Positions 13,535-21,059 of a DNA stretch of 35,185 nucleotides are shown piece by piece. The translations under genes and the position numbers were made by a program. Where the stretch lies: positions 1-35,185 of the IMG/VR virus record IMGVR_UViG_3300011115_000594; one strand, 5' to 3'. This DNA is from a virus. Within the stretch, counting starts at the first letter, position 1; every line of letters begins with the position of its first letter. The notes beneath the pieces were generated by a model. That model was not told the DNA's origin. It saw only the letters and a list, made by a program, of their open reading frames with translations, and did not search any database.

Positions 13535-14305
13535 ATGCAACGAAGTAACACCATCGGGGAACTAGCGAAGGCGCTAGCGGCCGCAAACTTGGAAATCGTG
13601 AACCCCAGCCTTGACGCGGTCAACCCGCATTTCAGGTCGCGCTACGCCAGCCTCGGCGCGATCATCAACGCCGTCCGCCTGCCGCTTGCCCGTCATGGGA
13701 TCAGCGCCGTGCAGACGGTCAGCACCGACGGCGGGGCGGTCGGAGTAACGACCACCTTGCTGCACGCGAGCGGGGAATGGATGGCGGAGACGGCTATGTC
13801 CGCCCTGCCCGACCGCGCTACGGTTCAGCAGCTGGGTTCAATAATTACTTACCTTCGCAGGTACTGCTTAGCCTCGGTGACCAACATAGTCGGGGAAGAA
13901 GACCAAGACGGGAACGAGGCAAGCCTGCCAAGCGCACCGCGCACAGAGCCTCGTAAGCCTTTCAAGCCGCAAGACCCACGGACAGCCGTCCCGCCGCCGC
14001 CGACCGCTCCCAAGGCAACCAAGCCCGCTCCTGAGCCTGTGGCGGAAGTCAAGGCAATGGACGCGTACCCGGACGTGTACGAGGGTACGTTCGACATCTT
14101 GCGCGTCGTTGTCCGCGCTGGCAAGCCCTACGCGATTCAGGTGGACGGCAAGCACGGCAAGGCGTGGATCGCTACCACCGTGCAGGAGTACGCCGACCTC
14201 GCTAAGGAACACGTCAACGACTGTATGCAGTTGCAGGTCGAACGCGTCGGCGACTCGCTTCAGATCATGAAGGTGATCGCATCGAAAGTTGAGGTTCCGT
14301 TTTGA
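13535..14305 (+). CDS. Erf-family single-strand annealing protein
   Basis: A 256-residue product. The N-terminal 130 residues match the ERF family: a lead helix (TIGELAKALAAANLEI), NPHFRSRYASLGAIINAVR, LARHGISAVQTV, VGVTTTLLHASGEW and the QQLGSIITYLRRYCLASV segment ending in VGEEDQDGNEA. Erf proteins anneal complementary strands in phage recombination and genome circularisation. A proline-rich linker follows, then a C-terminal beta-rich domain (YEGTFDILRVVVRAGKPYAI ... CMQLQVERVGDSLQIMKVI) that may be an OB-like nucleic-acid-binding fold. The next gene starts inside its stop codon. Confidence 0.9.
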   Translation: MQRSNTIGELAKALAAANLEIVNPSLDAVNPHFRSRYASLGAIINAVRLPLARHGISAVQTVSTDGGAVGVTTTLLHASGEWMAETAMSALPDRATVQQLGSIITYLRRYCLASVTNIVGEEDQDGNEASLPSAPRTEPRKPFKPQDPRTAVPPPPTAPKATKPAPEPVAEVKAMDAYPDVYEGTFDILRVVVRAGKPYAIQVDGKHGKAWIATTVQEYADLAKEHVNDCMQLQVERVGDSLQIMKVIASKVEVPF

Positions 14306-14811
14306 GCCTCTACCAAATTACGTCCGAAATGCAGTCCATTCTTGATGCCGTCTTGGACGGTGGCATCGACTCGCCCGAGGCGCAGGCCGCGCTCGACGAG
14401 CATCTCACGGGTCTTGATGTCGCCCTCGACACCAAGGCCGAGTCCTACGCGGGATTCATTCGTGAGCTAGAGATGCGAGCGGAGTCGAGGGGCAAGGAAG
14501 CCTCTCGAATCCGTGCGCTCGCAGCGGCTGACGATGCCCTTGCCACACGCCTCAAGGAGGGGCTGAAGGCGGCAATGGAGACGACTGGGCGGCTCAAGAT
14601 TGAAACGCCCCGGTTTAAATTGTCGGTCGCTGGCAATGGCGGCAAGCAGTCGCTTCAGATTGATGACGATGCCGTCAAGGGTCTTGAAGTCCCGCTCGTC
14701 AAGATCGTCACCGAGCCAAACAAGGAAGCGATCCGGATCGTCCTTGAGGCTGGCGGTGAGATCCCCGGATGCCGCTTGCTCCCTCGCGGGACAAGCCTCC
14801 GCATCCGCTAA
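14302..14811 (+). CDS. Gp157-like protein (Siphovirus Gp157 family)
   Basis: A 169-residue product starting with TTG at 14302, overlapping the Erf stop. It follows the Gp157 family from end to end: LYQITSEMQSILDAV, the aspartate-rich middle, DTKAESYAGFIRELEMRAES, a long helix with RLKEGLKAAMETTGRLKIET, PRFKLSVAGNGG, and the C-terminal PNKEAIRIVLEAGGEIPGC then SLRIR. The family was named from a Streptococcus phage protein and is usually found with single-strand annealing proteins; its biochemical role is not settled. It ends one base before the converging gene. Confidence 0.88.
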   Translation: MSLYQITSEMQSILDAVLDGGIDSPEAQAALDEHLTGLDVALDTKAESYAGFIRELEMRAESRGKEASRIRALAAADDALATRLKEGLKAAMETTGRLKIETPRFKLSVAGNGGKQSLQIDDDAVKGLEVPLVKIVTEPNKEAIRIVLEAGGEIPGCRLLPRGTSLRIR

Positions 14812-15246
14812 TTACTTTGCCTCTCCCTCGCCGTTGCCTTCGGGTGGCGGCGAGGTTTCTTTTTGCCCGAATGGGATCAGGCGATTGAGCGCCTCGCGCC
14901 GCTTCGCGCACGGGCCGCAAGAACCCGCCTTGATGCCAACCGCGTTGGTCATCGCCGCAACCACGTCACCCAGCCCACGCATCCGAGGGGGCGCAACCGT
15001 CCCCGGCGCTGGCGGCTGCATTTCGGTCGTCAGCTTGGCGCGGGCGGCGACAGGGGCAGGGCGTGCGCCAAGGAAGAGGGGCGGGTCAATGATGTTGCCT
15101 TCCCGCGTCTCGCGCTCCTCGCAGGTCGCACACTTGGTGACGTCAAGGTTCTTGAGGCAGAGGGGCGACGTGCCAGCGACGCGCCACGACTTGCAATCCA
15201 TGATCGGGAGCGAGATGCCGGAGACGTTGAGCGTGCCGATGGTCAT
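14812..15246 (-). CDS. Cysteine-pair protein at the end of the leftward unit
   Basis: A 144-residue product. The N-terminal half has CLKNLDVTKCATCEERE; the C-terminal half has GLGDVVAAMTNAVGIKAGSC then GPCAKRREALNRLIPFG. Cys pairs spaced CxxC suggest a small metal-binding or disulfide-bonded fold. The GLGD...T.AVGIK..C..C..R...LN segment recurs, from memory, in other phage late genes. The start overlaps the stop of the cysteine-rich 614-residue gene (ATGA), so the two are probably made together. Confidence 0.65.
   Translation of the reverse strand: MTIGTLNVSGISLPIMDCKSWRVAGTSPLCLKNLDVTKCATCEERETREGNIIDPPLFLGARPAPVAARAKLTTEMQPPAPGTVAPPRMRGLGDVVAAMTNAVGIKAGSCGPCAKRREALNRLIPFGQKETSPPPEGNGEGEAK
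14826..14864 (+). terminator. Intrinsic terminator of the rightward unit
   Basis: CCTCGCCG (14826-14833) pairs perfectly with CGGCGAGG (14848-14855), with a possible inner GCC-ttcg-GGT, and is followed by TTTCTTTTT (14856-14864). It works only on the + strand and lies inside the 3' end of the opposing gene 14812-15246, because the two units meet with no spacer. Confidence 0.85.
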
Positions 15247-17087
15247 GATGTGAGGGCGACGATTGAGCCGTCAGACTTGCAGTAGATACGGGGCGCTTGG
15301 AATGAATGCACGCAGGGCTGCGGCAGGGGATGGTCGATATCCCATTGCCCACCGGGCGAGCAGTCTGCTCCCTGTGGACAGCATGGCGCGACTTGATAGG
15401 TAAATGGGTAGGCGTAGCAGCCCGTGCGCGGGTCGGGCATCCCCGGGCAAAGCGAAGTCCAACCGTAGACAAGGACGATGTCGGTTCCGCCGATGTTGAC
15501 GATGATGTCTTCCAACGGCCACCCATCGCGAGCTTCGCAGTTGGTAGCGTCTTGGTAGAAGCCGATGTCCACGCAGATCGGGATAGTGCCGTTCCCGTAC
15601 TCCTGCACGCGCTTCATGCTGTACCGCTCTCCGAACGAATATTCGGGGAAGGACAGGCATTGGATGACGTAGTTGTTCGGGGTTGCGGTGATCGCCGAAA
15701 TGGACGCGTTGCAAGTATTCTCGCTCGTCATCCGCCACGGGTAATCAACGAGCAGGGTCTGCGAGGCGCAGGCGTAGTACCGAGGGGATGAGGCAACGAG
15801 CGTGACCGTAATGGTGGTATTTGAATCCGTGAACGCCACGCGGTCAACCGTCAGGGTATCGCCATCGGAATGCCCGGGGCGGTCGTTTGCGGTCTGCCAG
15901 TCGCACAGTACGCAGGACTGGCGATTACCAAACCAGAACCACGCCGACCACGGCGGAATGCCGTGCGCCGTCACTAGCGCACCGATACGCGTGTTGATGC
16001 GCTCGGCAATGTGCGCGGCGTTGCCGCTGAAGATGACAATGTCAAGACCGCAGACAGTCAGCTTGGGCGCTCCAAGCGTTCCCCAGCCCGTAGCGACCGT
16101 GTTGTTTGGGTCGATGTGAACAAGACCCGACGAGCCAAGGAAGAGGGCATTGAGCGCCGCCTGAGCGTTTGGGTCTTCGGGATCAATCCCCGGCGCAAAG
16201 CAGGCCGGGAAGACAATGGTCATGATGTCTTCGTCATGGGACGGGCAACCAAACCCTCCGAGCGAATAGCACGTCCGCACGTCATACGTCTCAAAGCGAT
16301 CCTCGAAACTATCGCAGTATTCCGCGTAGTCGTCGCAGATCGGGGTATTGCCACAGCAATCCCCCTGCGGCTCGCAGTCCGGGCAGGCCATGTACTGGAC
16401 GTAATGCTGCGTAACTTGGTTCGGGCAGTTGGCGGGGCTGACGGGGTCACGGACGGTGCAGAAGCCCATCTCCTGCGACATACCCACGTCAAGGCTCACG
16501 ATCTCGACTGGCGGCCCGTGATCGCAACGGACATCCCACGGCACGCCAATCGTCTCAATGCAGGTGCGAGCGGAGCTTGCAATGGTGACGCTCTTCCCTT
16601 TGACCGTTCCAGCCTGATCCTTGAAGTCGTAGCACTCGGCTACCAATTCCTCGCAAGGGAGTTGCGTGTTGTTCGCAATGGCAGGGCCGTACTCAGGGAT
16701 TTGGATGTTCGCAATGCCGCCCGGGTTACCTTGTTGCTGGGGATCAGGGTAACAACATGGGTCGCCTTGAAGGGCGCGGTTCTTGACCTTGACCAATTCG
16801 CCTACGTTGACAGGCCATATCGACAACGGATTCGGGCATGGCAATGCCTCAAAATTGGTCAAGACGTAGATGCAGCAGTCATACGAGATGTAGTAGCACT
16901 TGTTCGCAATGTCTGGCGGGTCGGGGATACCCAGCGAAATCAAATAGCCGACGCAGAACTCAATGCGGTCAGGCGCTTGCTCGCAATCAGGGGCGCAGCA
17001 ATAGTTGGCGAAATAGTCCGTGCATTTGAGGGCGTACCACAACACGCCACCTGTGCAGCAACACGAAACCGCCGGGAGTGCGCTCAC
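15243..17087 (-). CDS. Very cysteine-rich large protein, unknown (possible tail/receptor protein)
   Basis: A 614-residue product with more than 40 cysteines spread along its length, many as CC, CxC or CxxC. The GTG at 17087 (VSALPAVSCCCTGGV) is chosen because it overlaps the stop of a 14-codon micro-ORF (GTGA); an upstream in-frame ATG at 17192 would add 35 residues that read like shadow coding. The rest is rich in Asp, Pro, Tyr and Gly, with beta-like segments (TLTVDRVAFTDSNTTITVTL), as in extracellular or virion surface proteins. No signal peptide or catalytic motif was recognised. It lies after the spike and lysis-like genes, so an extracellular or virion role is inferred. Confidence 0.7.
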   Translation of the reverse strand: MSALPAVSCCCTGGVLWYALKCTDYFANYCCAPDCEQAPDRIEFCVGYLISLGIPDPPDIANKCYYISYDCCIYVLTNFEALPCPNPLSIWPVNVGELVKVKNRALQGDPCCYPDPQQQGNPGGIANIQIPEYGPAIANNTQLPCEELVAECYDFKDQAGTVKGKSVTIASSARTCIETIGVPWDVRCDHGPPVEIVSLDVGMSQEMGFCTVRDPVSPANCPNQVTQHYVQYMACPDCEPQGDCCGNTPICDDYAEYCDSFEDRFETYDVRTCYSLGGFGCPSHDEDIMTIVFPACFAPGIDPEDPNAQAALNALFLGSSGLVHIDPNNTVATGWGTLGAPKLTVCGLDIVIFSGNAAHIAERINTRIGALVTAHGIPPWSAWFWFGNRQSCVLCDWQTANDRPGHSDGDTLTVDRVAFTDSNTTITVTLVASSPRYYACASQTLLVDYPWRMTSENTCNASISAITATPNNYVIQCLSFPEYSFGERYSMKRVQEYGNGTIPICVDIGFYQDATNCEARDGWPLEDIIVNIGGTDIVLVYGWTSLCPGMPDPRTGCYAYPFTYQVAPCCPQGADCSPGGQWDIDHPLPQPCVHSFQAPRIYCKSDGSIVALTS

Positions 17088-17128
17088 GCGACGATGACAA
17101 TGCAGAGAGCGAGGATGAACAGCCGCAT
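17084..17128 (-). CDS. 14-residue hydrophobic micro-ORF
   Basis: ATG 17128 opens a 14-codon frame, MRLFILALCIVIVA, ending at 17084. It overlaps the upstream stop as TGATG and the downstream GTG start as GTGA, so it links two genes by termination-reinitiation. The peptide is almost wholly hydrophobic. It may be a real membrane peptide of the lysis cluster or only a coupling device. Confidence 0.4.
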   Translation of the reverse strand: MRLFILALCIVIVA

Positions 17129-17241
17129 CACTTGCCAGCCTTCTTGGTGGCGAGATACCAACCTGCGCCGAACGAAATGGCAGCTGCGGCAAGGGCGAAC
17201 CAAAGACTACCGAGGAAACTTGAGAGGTCGGCGAGGATCAT
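17128..17241 (-). CDS. 37-residue single-span membrane protein (holin-like)
   Basis: MILADLSSFLGSLWFALAAA, then AISFGAGWYLATKKAGK, starts at ATG 17241 with AAAGG upstream and lies 2 bp after the lipoprotein gene. It has one clear membrane span and a short basic tail, like small holins or holin-associated peptides. Function is inferred from the neighbouring lipoprotein and coiled-coil membrane protein. Confidence 0.55.
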   Translation of the reverse strand: MILADLSSFLGSLWFALAAAAISFGAGWYLATKKAGK

Positions 17242-17243
17242 GT

Positions 17244-17735
17244 TTATGCCTTTCGTCGTGTCTGGGCTTTTCTGAATGCGGCATCAAACATCGGGTCTTG
17301 TGCGCGCATTGCTGCAATGTACTCCCGATCCCCTTCGGGTCGGTTGGGGTCTAGCATATCGACCGCAAGCTCGGCTGCAACTACTTTCCGGCGAGGAAGC
17401 CAGCCAATAGCGACCCGTATCGCCGTCCCTAGCCCAGTCTGCCACAGGACGATGACGAGCGCGACCGCGACCACGGCGACCGCCCCGTAGGTCAGCATGG
17501 TCATCCATGCCGGGGTCTTGTCCTCTACCCCGGACAGTTGGACGTGAATCCCAGACGCGAGCTCCTCAATACGAGTAGCCCGGGCAACGACCTCCGGATC
17601 TCCGGTTTCCGTCCCGCGCTGAATCAACCATTGAGCCTCGGCGCGGATGTCGTTGGAGGACTGCGCGATCCTCTGCACGGGGCTACAGCCCGCGAGGAGG
17701 ACGAGCATGGCGATCATGAGCCACCAGCGACTCAA
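17244..17735 (-). CDS. Lipoprotein with C-proximal membrane span, spanin-like
   Basis: A 163-residue product from TTG 17735 (coupled to the upstream stop) or 157 from ATG 17717. The N-terminus has a lipoprotein signal ending in a lipobox, LMIAMLVLLAGCSPVQ. A helical periplasmic stretch of about 60 residues follows (SNDIRAEAQWLIQRGTETGD...), then a second membrane span (MLTYGAVAVVAVALVIVLW) and a basic cytoplasmic tail. Lipobox plus later membrane span is the layout of unimolecular spanins, which link the two membranes and finish lysis of Gram-negative hosts; the tail here is longer than usual. Confidence 0.6.
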   Translation of the reverse strand: MSRWWLMIAMLVLLAGCSPVQRIAQSSNDIRAEAQWLIQRGTETGDPEVVARATRIEELASGIHVQLSGVEDKTPAWMTMLTYGAVAVVAVALVIVLWQTGLGTAIRVAIGWLPRRKVVAAELAVDMLDPNRPEGDREYIAAMRAQDPMFDAAFRKAQTRRKA

Positions 17736-17995
17736 TGCCGTTCGATACGCGTAACGCGCTCCTCTAGCCCGCGCACGCGCTCCCCAATGACTTGAATCTG
17801 TGCGCTGCCTGTCGATGCTAATTCTTGAAATTTGCCAAGCTCGACCGCCATCTTTTCGAGGCTGCGTGTCTGTTGCTCGTCGCGTTCCGAACGGCTCCCA
17901 GCGTAAACAAGCGCGGCCACCAAAGCGGTGACCGCCACGAAGAACTGGGCAAAGCGAAGCCATCGGTCGATAGTAGATGCAAGTTCGAGGGTCAT
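17732..17995 (-). CDS. Membrane-anchored coiled-coil protein (holin or inner-spanin candidate)
   Basis: An 87-residue product: one membrane span near residues 14-33 (FAQFFVAVTALVAALVYAGS), then a charged coiled coil (RSLEKMAVELGKFQEL ... IQVIGERVRGLEERVTRIER). N-terminal anchor plus periplasmic coiled coil resembles Rz-type inner spanins, though it is short; a holin-accessory role is also possible. The stop overlaps the start of the lipoprotein gene, as inner and outer spanin genes often do. No endolysin was recognised nearby. Confidence 0.6.
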   Translation of the reverse strand: MTLELASTIDRWLRFAQFFVAVTALVAALVYAGSRSERDEQQTRSLEKMAVELGKFQELASTGSAQIQVIGERVRGLEERVTRIERH

Positions 17996-17998
17996 GGA

Positions 17999-20695
17999 TT
18001 ACAGATTCCCTTCAGGATGCCAAGTCCCCGGAGTTCCCGCTGTAATGCAATACCATCCTTTGGGCTGTCCAACGCTTGGAGTGCTGTTCTTGACGTAATC
18101 ACCTACTACCCATGTGCCAGTCGTTGGAATTGCTGTTTTTGTCACTTGGATGATGTCTGCTTTTGATGCCGTACTAACCATAGACGCACGAACCATCATT
18201 CCTTGATACGGCCCAGCGTGACACACATTGTTGCTTACGCTTGTAAACACATTGCCAGATACAAGCCACGGCCCCGCGTCGGCTTGCCCCGTAATGCCGT
18301 AAACGGTGTTGTTGATTGCGTTATTTGCACAGACAACGTCGGTAACTCGTCCTGTAAAGTTTGACTCAATCCCTCTATGGAATTTGGTAATTGAGTTACT
18401 TGTGCAATGGACGCGACCGCTAAACCAAATGCCAGCGTTTTTCCCGCCGTTGGATGTAGTGTTGTCTTGTCCGGTAATTTTGTTATTTGATACAAAGCAA
18501 TCCGCCGCACTTACTCCAACAGTCATAGAAATTGCACCCAATGTATTGGTGTGACTTATTAGGTTAGAAACAATTTGAATGTTTCCAGAAGTGCTTGTAG
18601 TGCAATCTGAAGAAATGGCGTTTCCTGCCGAATTAAAGATGCGATTTGAACTTGCTGAAACGCTGTGAATTGTTGCTCCTGAAATTGATATGCCATGCCC
18701 TGAATTTGAATTGATTGGCTCAAGAGCCGTTCGGAGAATTGTGTTCCCGGTAATCAATGGGGTTGCAAATATATTTGCAGTATCATTTCCCGATGGACTG
18801 GTTGCAATAATTCCGGAATTGGAGCAGTCGGTAATTAAGTTGGAACTAATTACTTTTCCACCATTTGCGTTCAACCAAATGCCAGCCTTGAGACTTACGT
18901 CTGACGGGTATAGCAATCCGCCGCCGCAATTACTAACCAAATTGCCCGTAATAATTACTTCGCTGCCAGCAGCTTCTGCGGCGGTGTTGTTGGCATATAT
19001 GCCTGTTTCGGCACTGCCTCTAACAATATTGTTGCTTACAACAATTCTCGAAACCCCAGCCGCGTTGTAACTCACCAAGATTAGATACCTTGATTTGTTG
19101 CAGCTAGCAGTCAGCAATACTGGGTCTAGCGGGCTTACCTTGCCACCAATAAGCGGGATCGTTGTTGCTGGATTGATAAGGGCAGTAACACCATCTACTT
19201 GAAACGGATGAACTACATTTTCGCTAATAACAATATCAAAATCATTGCTTTCCCCGCCGACAATAATTGAATTGTCAACATTTCCTAAGCAATGGTTTCG
19301 GCTAATGATTCCCCGCATTCCCGGGTTTGATCCACCGCTTGAGCCATTCATCCAAATGTCATGGGCGTTGGCGGTTTGATTTGCTGCGCCCATCTGACGA
19401 CCGCCAAAGAAGAAGTTGTCGGTGATTTTGTAGTTGTTGCCGCCAGTAAAGAAAACACCGTTTCCCCATTGCTCAAACATACAATTCTTGATTACAAGAT
19501 TTTGCTTGTTCGTTGACTTAATTCCGCACGCGTATTCATCTCGCTGCGCGGTGTTGTCGGTGCGGTACTTGGCTTCGTTTGTTCCCTTGATTTTCAAGCC
19601 GTCAACAATGACGTTGTCGCCGTTAATCAGGAATCCGTTGTTGTAGGTTGGAGGGCCGGGCTGTCCCGGAACGATTGCCGCATGGTCTGGCTGGACATCA
19701 ATGACCGCTCGGCGGTCGTCCGCCTGCACGGTTGTGTTGGCAGAAATCGTAAGCACCGCCGTAGTCTTGTACGTTCCCGGTGGCAGGTAGACACACTTGC
19801 CAGCACCTGCATCAAGAGCGGCCTGAATTGCTGTTGTGTCATCGGTTGAGCCGTCACCAGTTGCCCCGAAGTCTTTGACGCTTACGGTGTCGCGCAGCTT
19901 GTTCTGAAGCGTTCGCGTTGTTGCGCCCGTCCCGGTTGCAATGAACGAAAGCCGCGCATCGTCGCCCACGGTCGCCGTAGTGCTGGTCGTGCCATAAGCC
20001 ACGGCAAAGGAGCGGTTTGCGGACAGGTCGCCGCCTCCGGTCAATCCCGTGCCTGCGGTCATGGTCGTAGACCCAAGCGCCTTGTTGGACAAAGAAGTAA
20101 CTAGACCTGAAATTTGCGACTGTCCAAGAGTCAGGGCATCCGTGCCGCCAACTGCGTGCGTGCTGGCGTGCGTTGTGCTTGCCTTGGCCGCAAGGTCAGA
20201 AACCAAACTAGTGACCTGCGCCTGCGTGATTGTGATGGCATCAGCACCCGCTGCGCTGTGCGTACTAGCGTGCGTTGATGGAGTACGGGCGTTGCTTAGT
20301 CGGGCATCGTTGCCCACGCACGCGGTTGTCCCTGACGTGCCGTAGGAGACGTTGAGCGTGACATCAGCCGACAGCGTTCCGCCACCGCCCATGCCTGTCC
20401 CAGCGATCACTTGCCGCGTAGTAGCCACCTTGGCAGCAAGGGCAGTACCGAGGTCGGTGATCTGCGCCTGTGACAGCGTGAGCGGGTCTGACCCGGCCGC
20501 CGTGTGGGTACTAGCGTGAGCGAGCGGTGGAAGACTGCCAGCCGAAAGCCGAGAGTCGTTGCCTTGGCAGATCGTCCCGGCGGTTGTCCCAAAGCTTGCG
20601 GCAATGGTTCCCGTCCCGGTAATCGTTCCCCCGGTCAAGCCTGTGCCTGCGGTGATAGCGGAAACCGCCCCTACGTTGATGACTACGTCAGCCAT
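17999..20695 (-). CDS. Tail spike/fibre with pectate-lyase-like beta-helix
   Basis: An 898-residue product. Residues 1-260 carry three stem repeats, each an AGTGLTGGG...A.YGTT...GNDARLS block and a HASTHxAxGxDxLTLxQAQI block. At about residue 268 begins VSVKDFGATGDGSTDDTTAI and then YLPPGTYKTT, the start signature of right-handed beta-helix (pectate lyase 3-like) spike domains. A long run of short NxxI/V coils follows (VIKNCMFEQW, IISRNHCLGN, IVVSNNIVRG...). The end has a capping domain (GWYCITAGTPGTW). Such spikes bind or cut host surface polysaccharide. The beta-helix DNA is clearly AT-richer than the stem part, which suggests acquisition of the receptor domain. Confidence 0.9.
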   Translation of the reverse strand: MADVVINVGAVSAITAGTGLTGGTITGTGTIAASFGTTAGTICQGNDSRLSAGSLPPLAHASTHTAAGSDPLTLSQAQITDLGTALAAKVATTRQVIAGTGMGGGGTLSADVTLNVSYGTSGTTACVGNDARLSNARTPSTHASTHSAAGADAITITQAQVTSLVSDLAAKASTTHASTHAVGGTDALTLGQSQISGLVTSLSNKALGSTTMTAGTGLTGGGDLSANRSFAVAYGTTSTTATVGDDARLSFIATGTGATTRTLQNKLRDTVSVKDFGATGDGSTDDTTAIQAALDAGAGKCVYLPPGTYKTTAVLTISANTTVQADDRRAVIDVQPDHAAIVPGQPGPPTYNNGFLINGDNVIVDGLKIKGTNEAKYRTDNTAQRDEYACGIKSTNKQNLVIKNCMFEQWGNGVFFTGGNNYKITDNFFFGGRQMGAANQTANAHDIWMNGSSGGSNPGMRGIISRNHCLGNVDNSIIVGGESNDFDIVISENVVHPFQVDGVTALINPATTIPLIGGKVSPLDPVLLTASCNKSRYLILVSYNAAGVSRIVVSNNIVRGSAETGIYANNTAAEAAGSEVIITGNLVSNCGGGLLYPSDVSLKAGIWLNANGGKVISSNLITDCSNSGIIATSPSGNDTANIFATPLITGNTILRTALEPINSNSGHGISISGATIHSVSASSNRIFNSAGNAISSDCTTSTSGNIQIVSNLISHTNTLGAISMTVGVSAADCFVSNNKITGQDNTTSNGGKNAGIWFSGRVHCTSNSITKFHRGIESNFTGRVTDVVCANNAINNTVYGITGQADAGPWLVSGNVFTSVSNNVCHAGPYQGMMVRASMVSTASKADIIQVTKTAIPTTGTWVVGDYVKNSTPSVGQPKGWYCITAGTPGTWHPEGNL

Positions 20696-21051
20696 TAAAC
20701 TGCTCCTGCTTTGGTGTTTACTTGGGCAGCGCCAAGCGAGATAAGCCGCTTAGTGACGCTGGAAGGGAAGAAGATGTCGAGGTCGTACCGGGCGCTGCCA
20801 AGGGGCATAGTCGCGGTTGTAGCGGCTGAGACGATGATTGTCCCGACCGTCTTAGATACGTTCAAGGTAATCATTGGGCTTGCGCCGATGCTAGAAGCGA
20901 CGAGGAATCCAGTTGTATCGGGCTGCGAGACGGTCAAACGCCATTCGGTAGCCGTGCTGAGGGCGGGGTAAGTTGACGGCCACGTTCCTACGCTGACCGT
21001 CTCTTGGTATTCAGCACCCCGTGAGAAGATGATGTTCCATCGCTGATTCAT
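20695..21051 (-). CDS. Small beta-sandwich structural protein before the spike
   Basis: A 118-residue product (MNQRWNIIFSRGAEYQETVS ... ATEWRLTVSQPDTTGFLVAS ... MPLGSARYDLDIFFPSSVTK, RLISLGAAQVNTKAGAV). The alternating pattern with a final Y-x-Leu-Asp-Ile strand resembles phage baseplate/fibre N-terminal adaptor domains. It ends at the start of the spike gene, which fits an adaptor that mounts the spike on the tail. Confidence 0.6.
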   Translation of the reverse strand: MNQRWNIIFSRGAEYQETVSVGTWPSTYPALSTATEWRLTVSQPDTTGFLVASSIGASPMITLNVSKTVGTIIVSAATTATMPLGSARYDLDIFFPSSVTKRLISLGAAQVNTKAGAV

Positions 21052-21059
21052 TTCCGCTC

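Noticed and set aside
17088-17192. Longer start (ATG 17192) for the cysteine-rich protein
   Set aside because: The extra 35 residues overlap the 37-residue membrane protein and the micro-ORF in another frame and look like shadow coding; GTG 17087 is coupled to the upstream stop.
16011-17354. 447-residue + strand open frame
   Set aside because: It is the antisense shadow of the cysteine-rich, micro-ORF and lipoprotein genes, with no ribosome binding site and no recognisable motifs.
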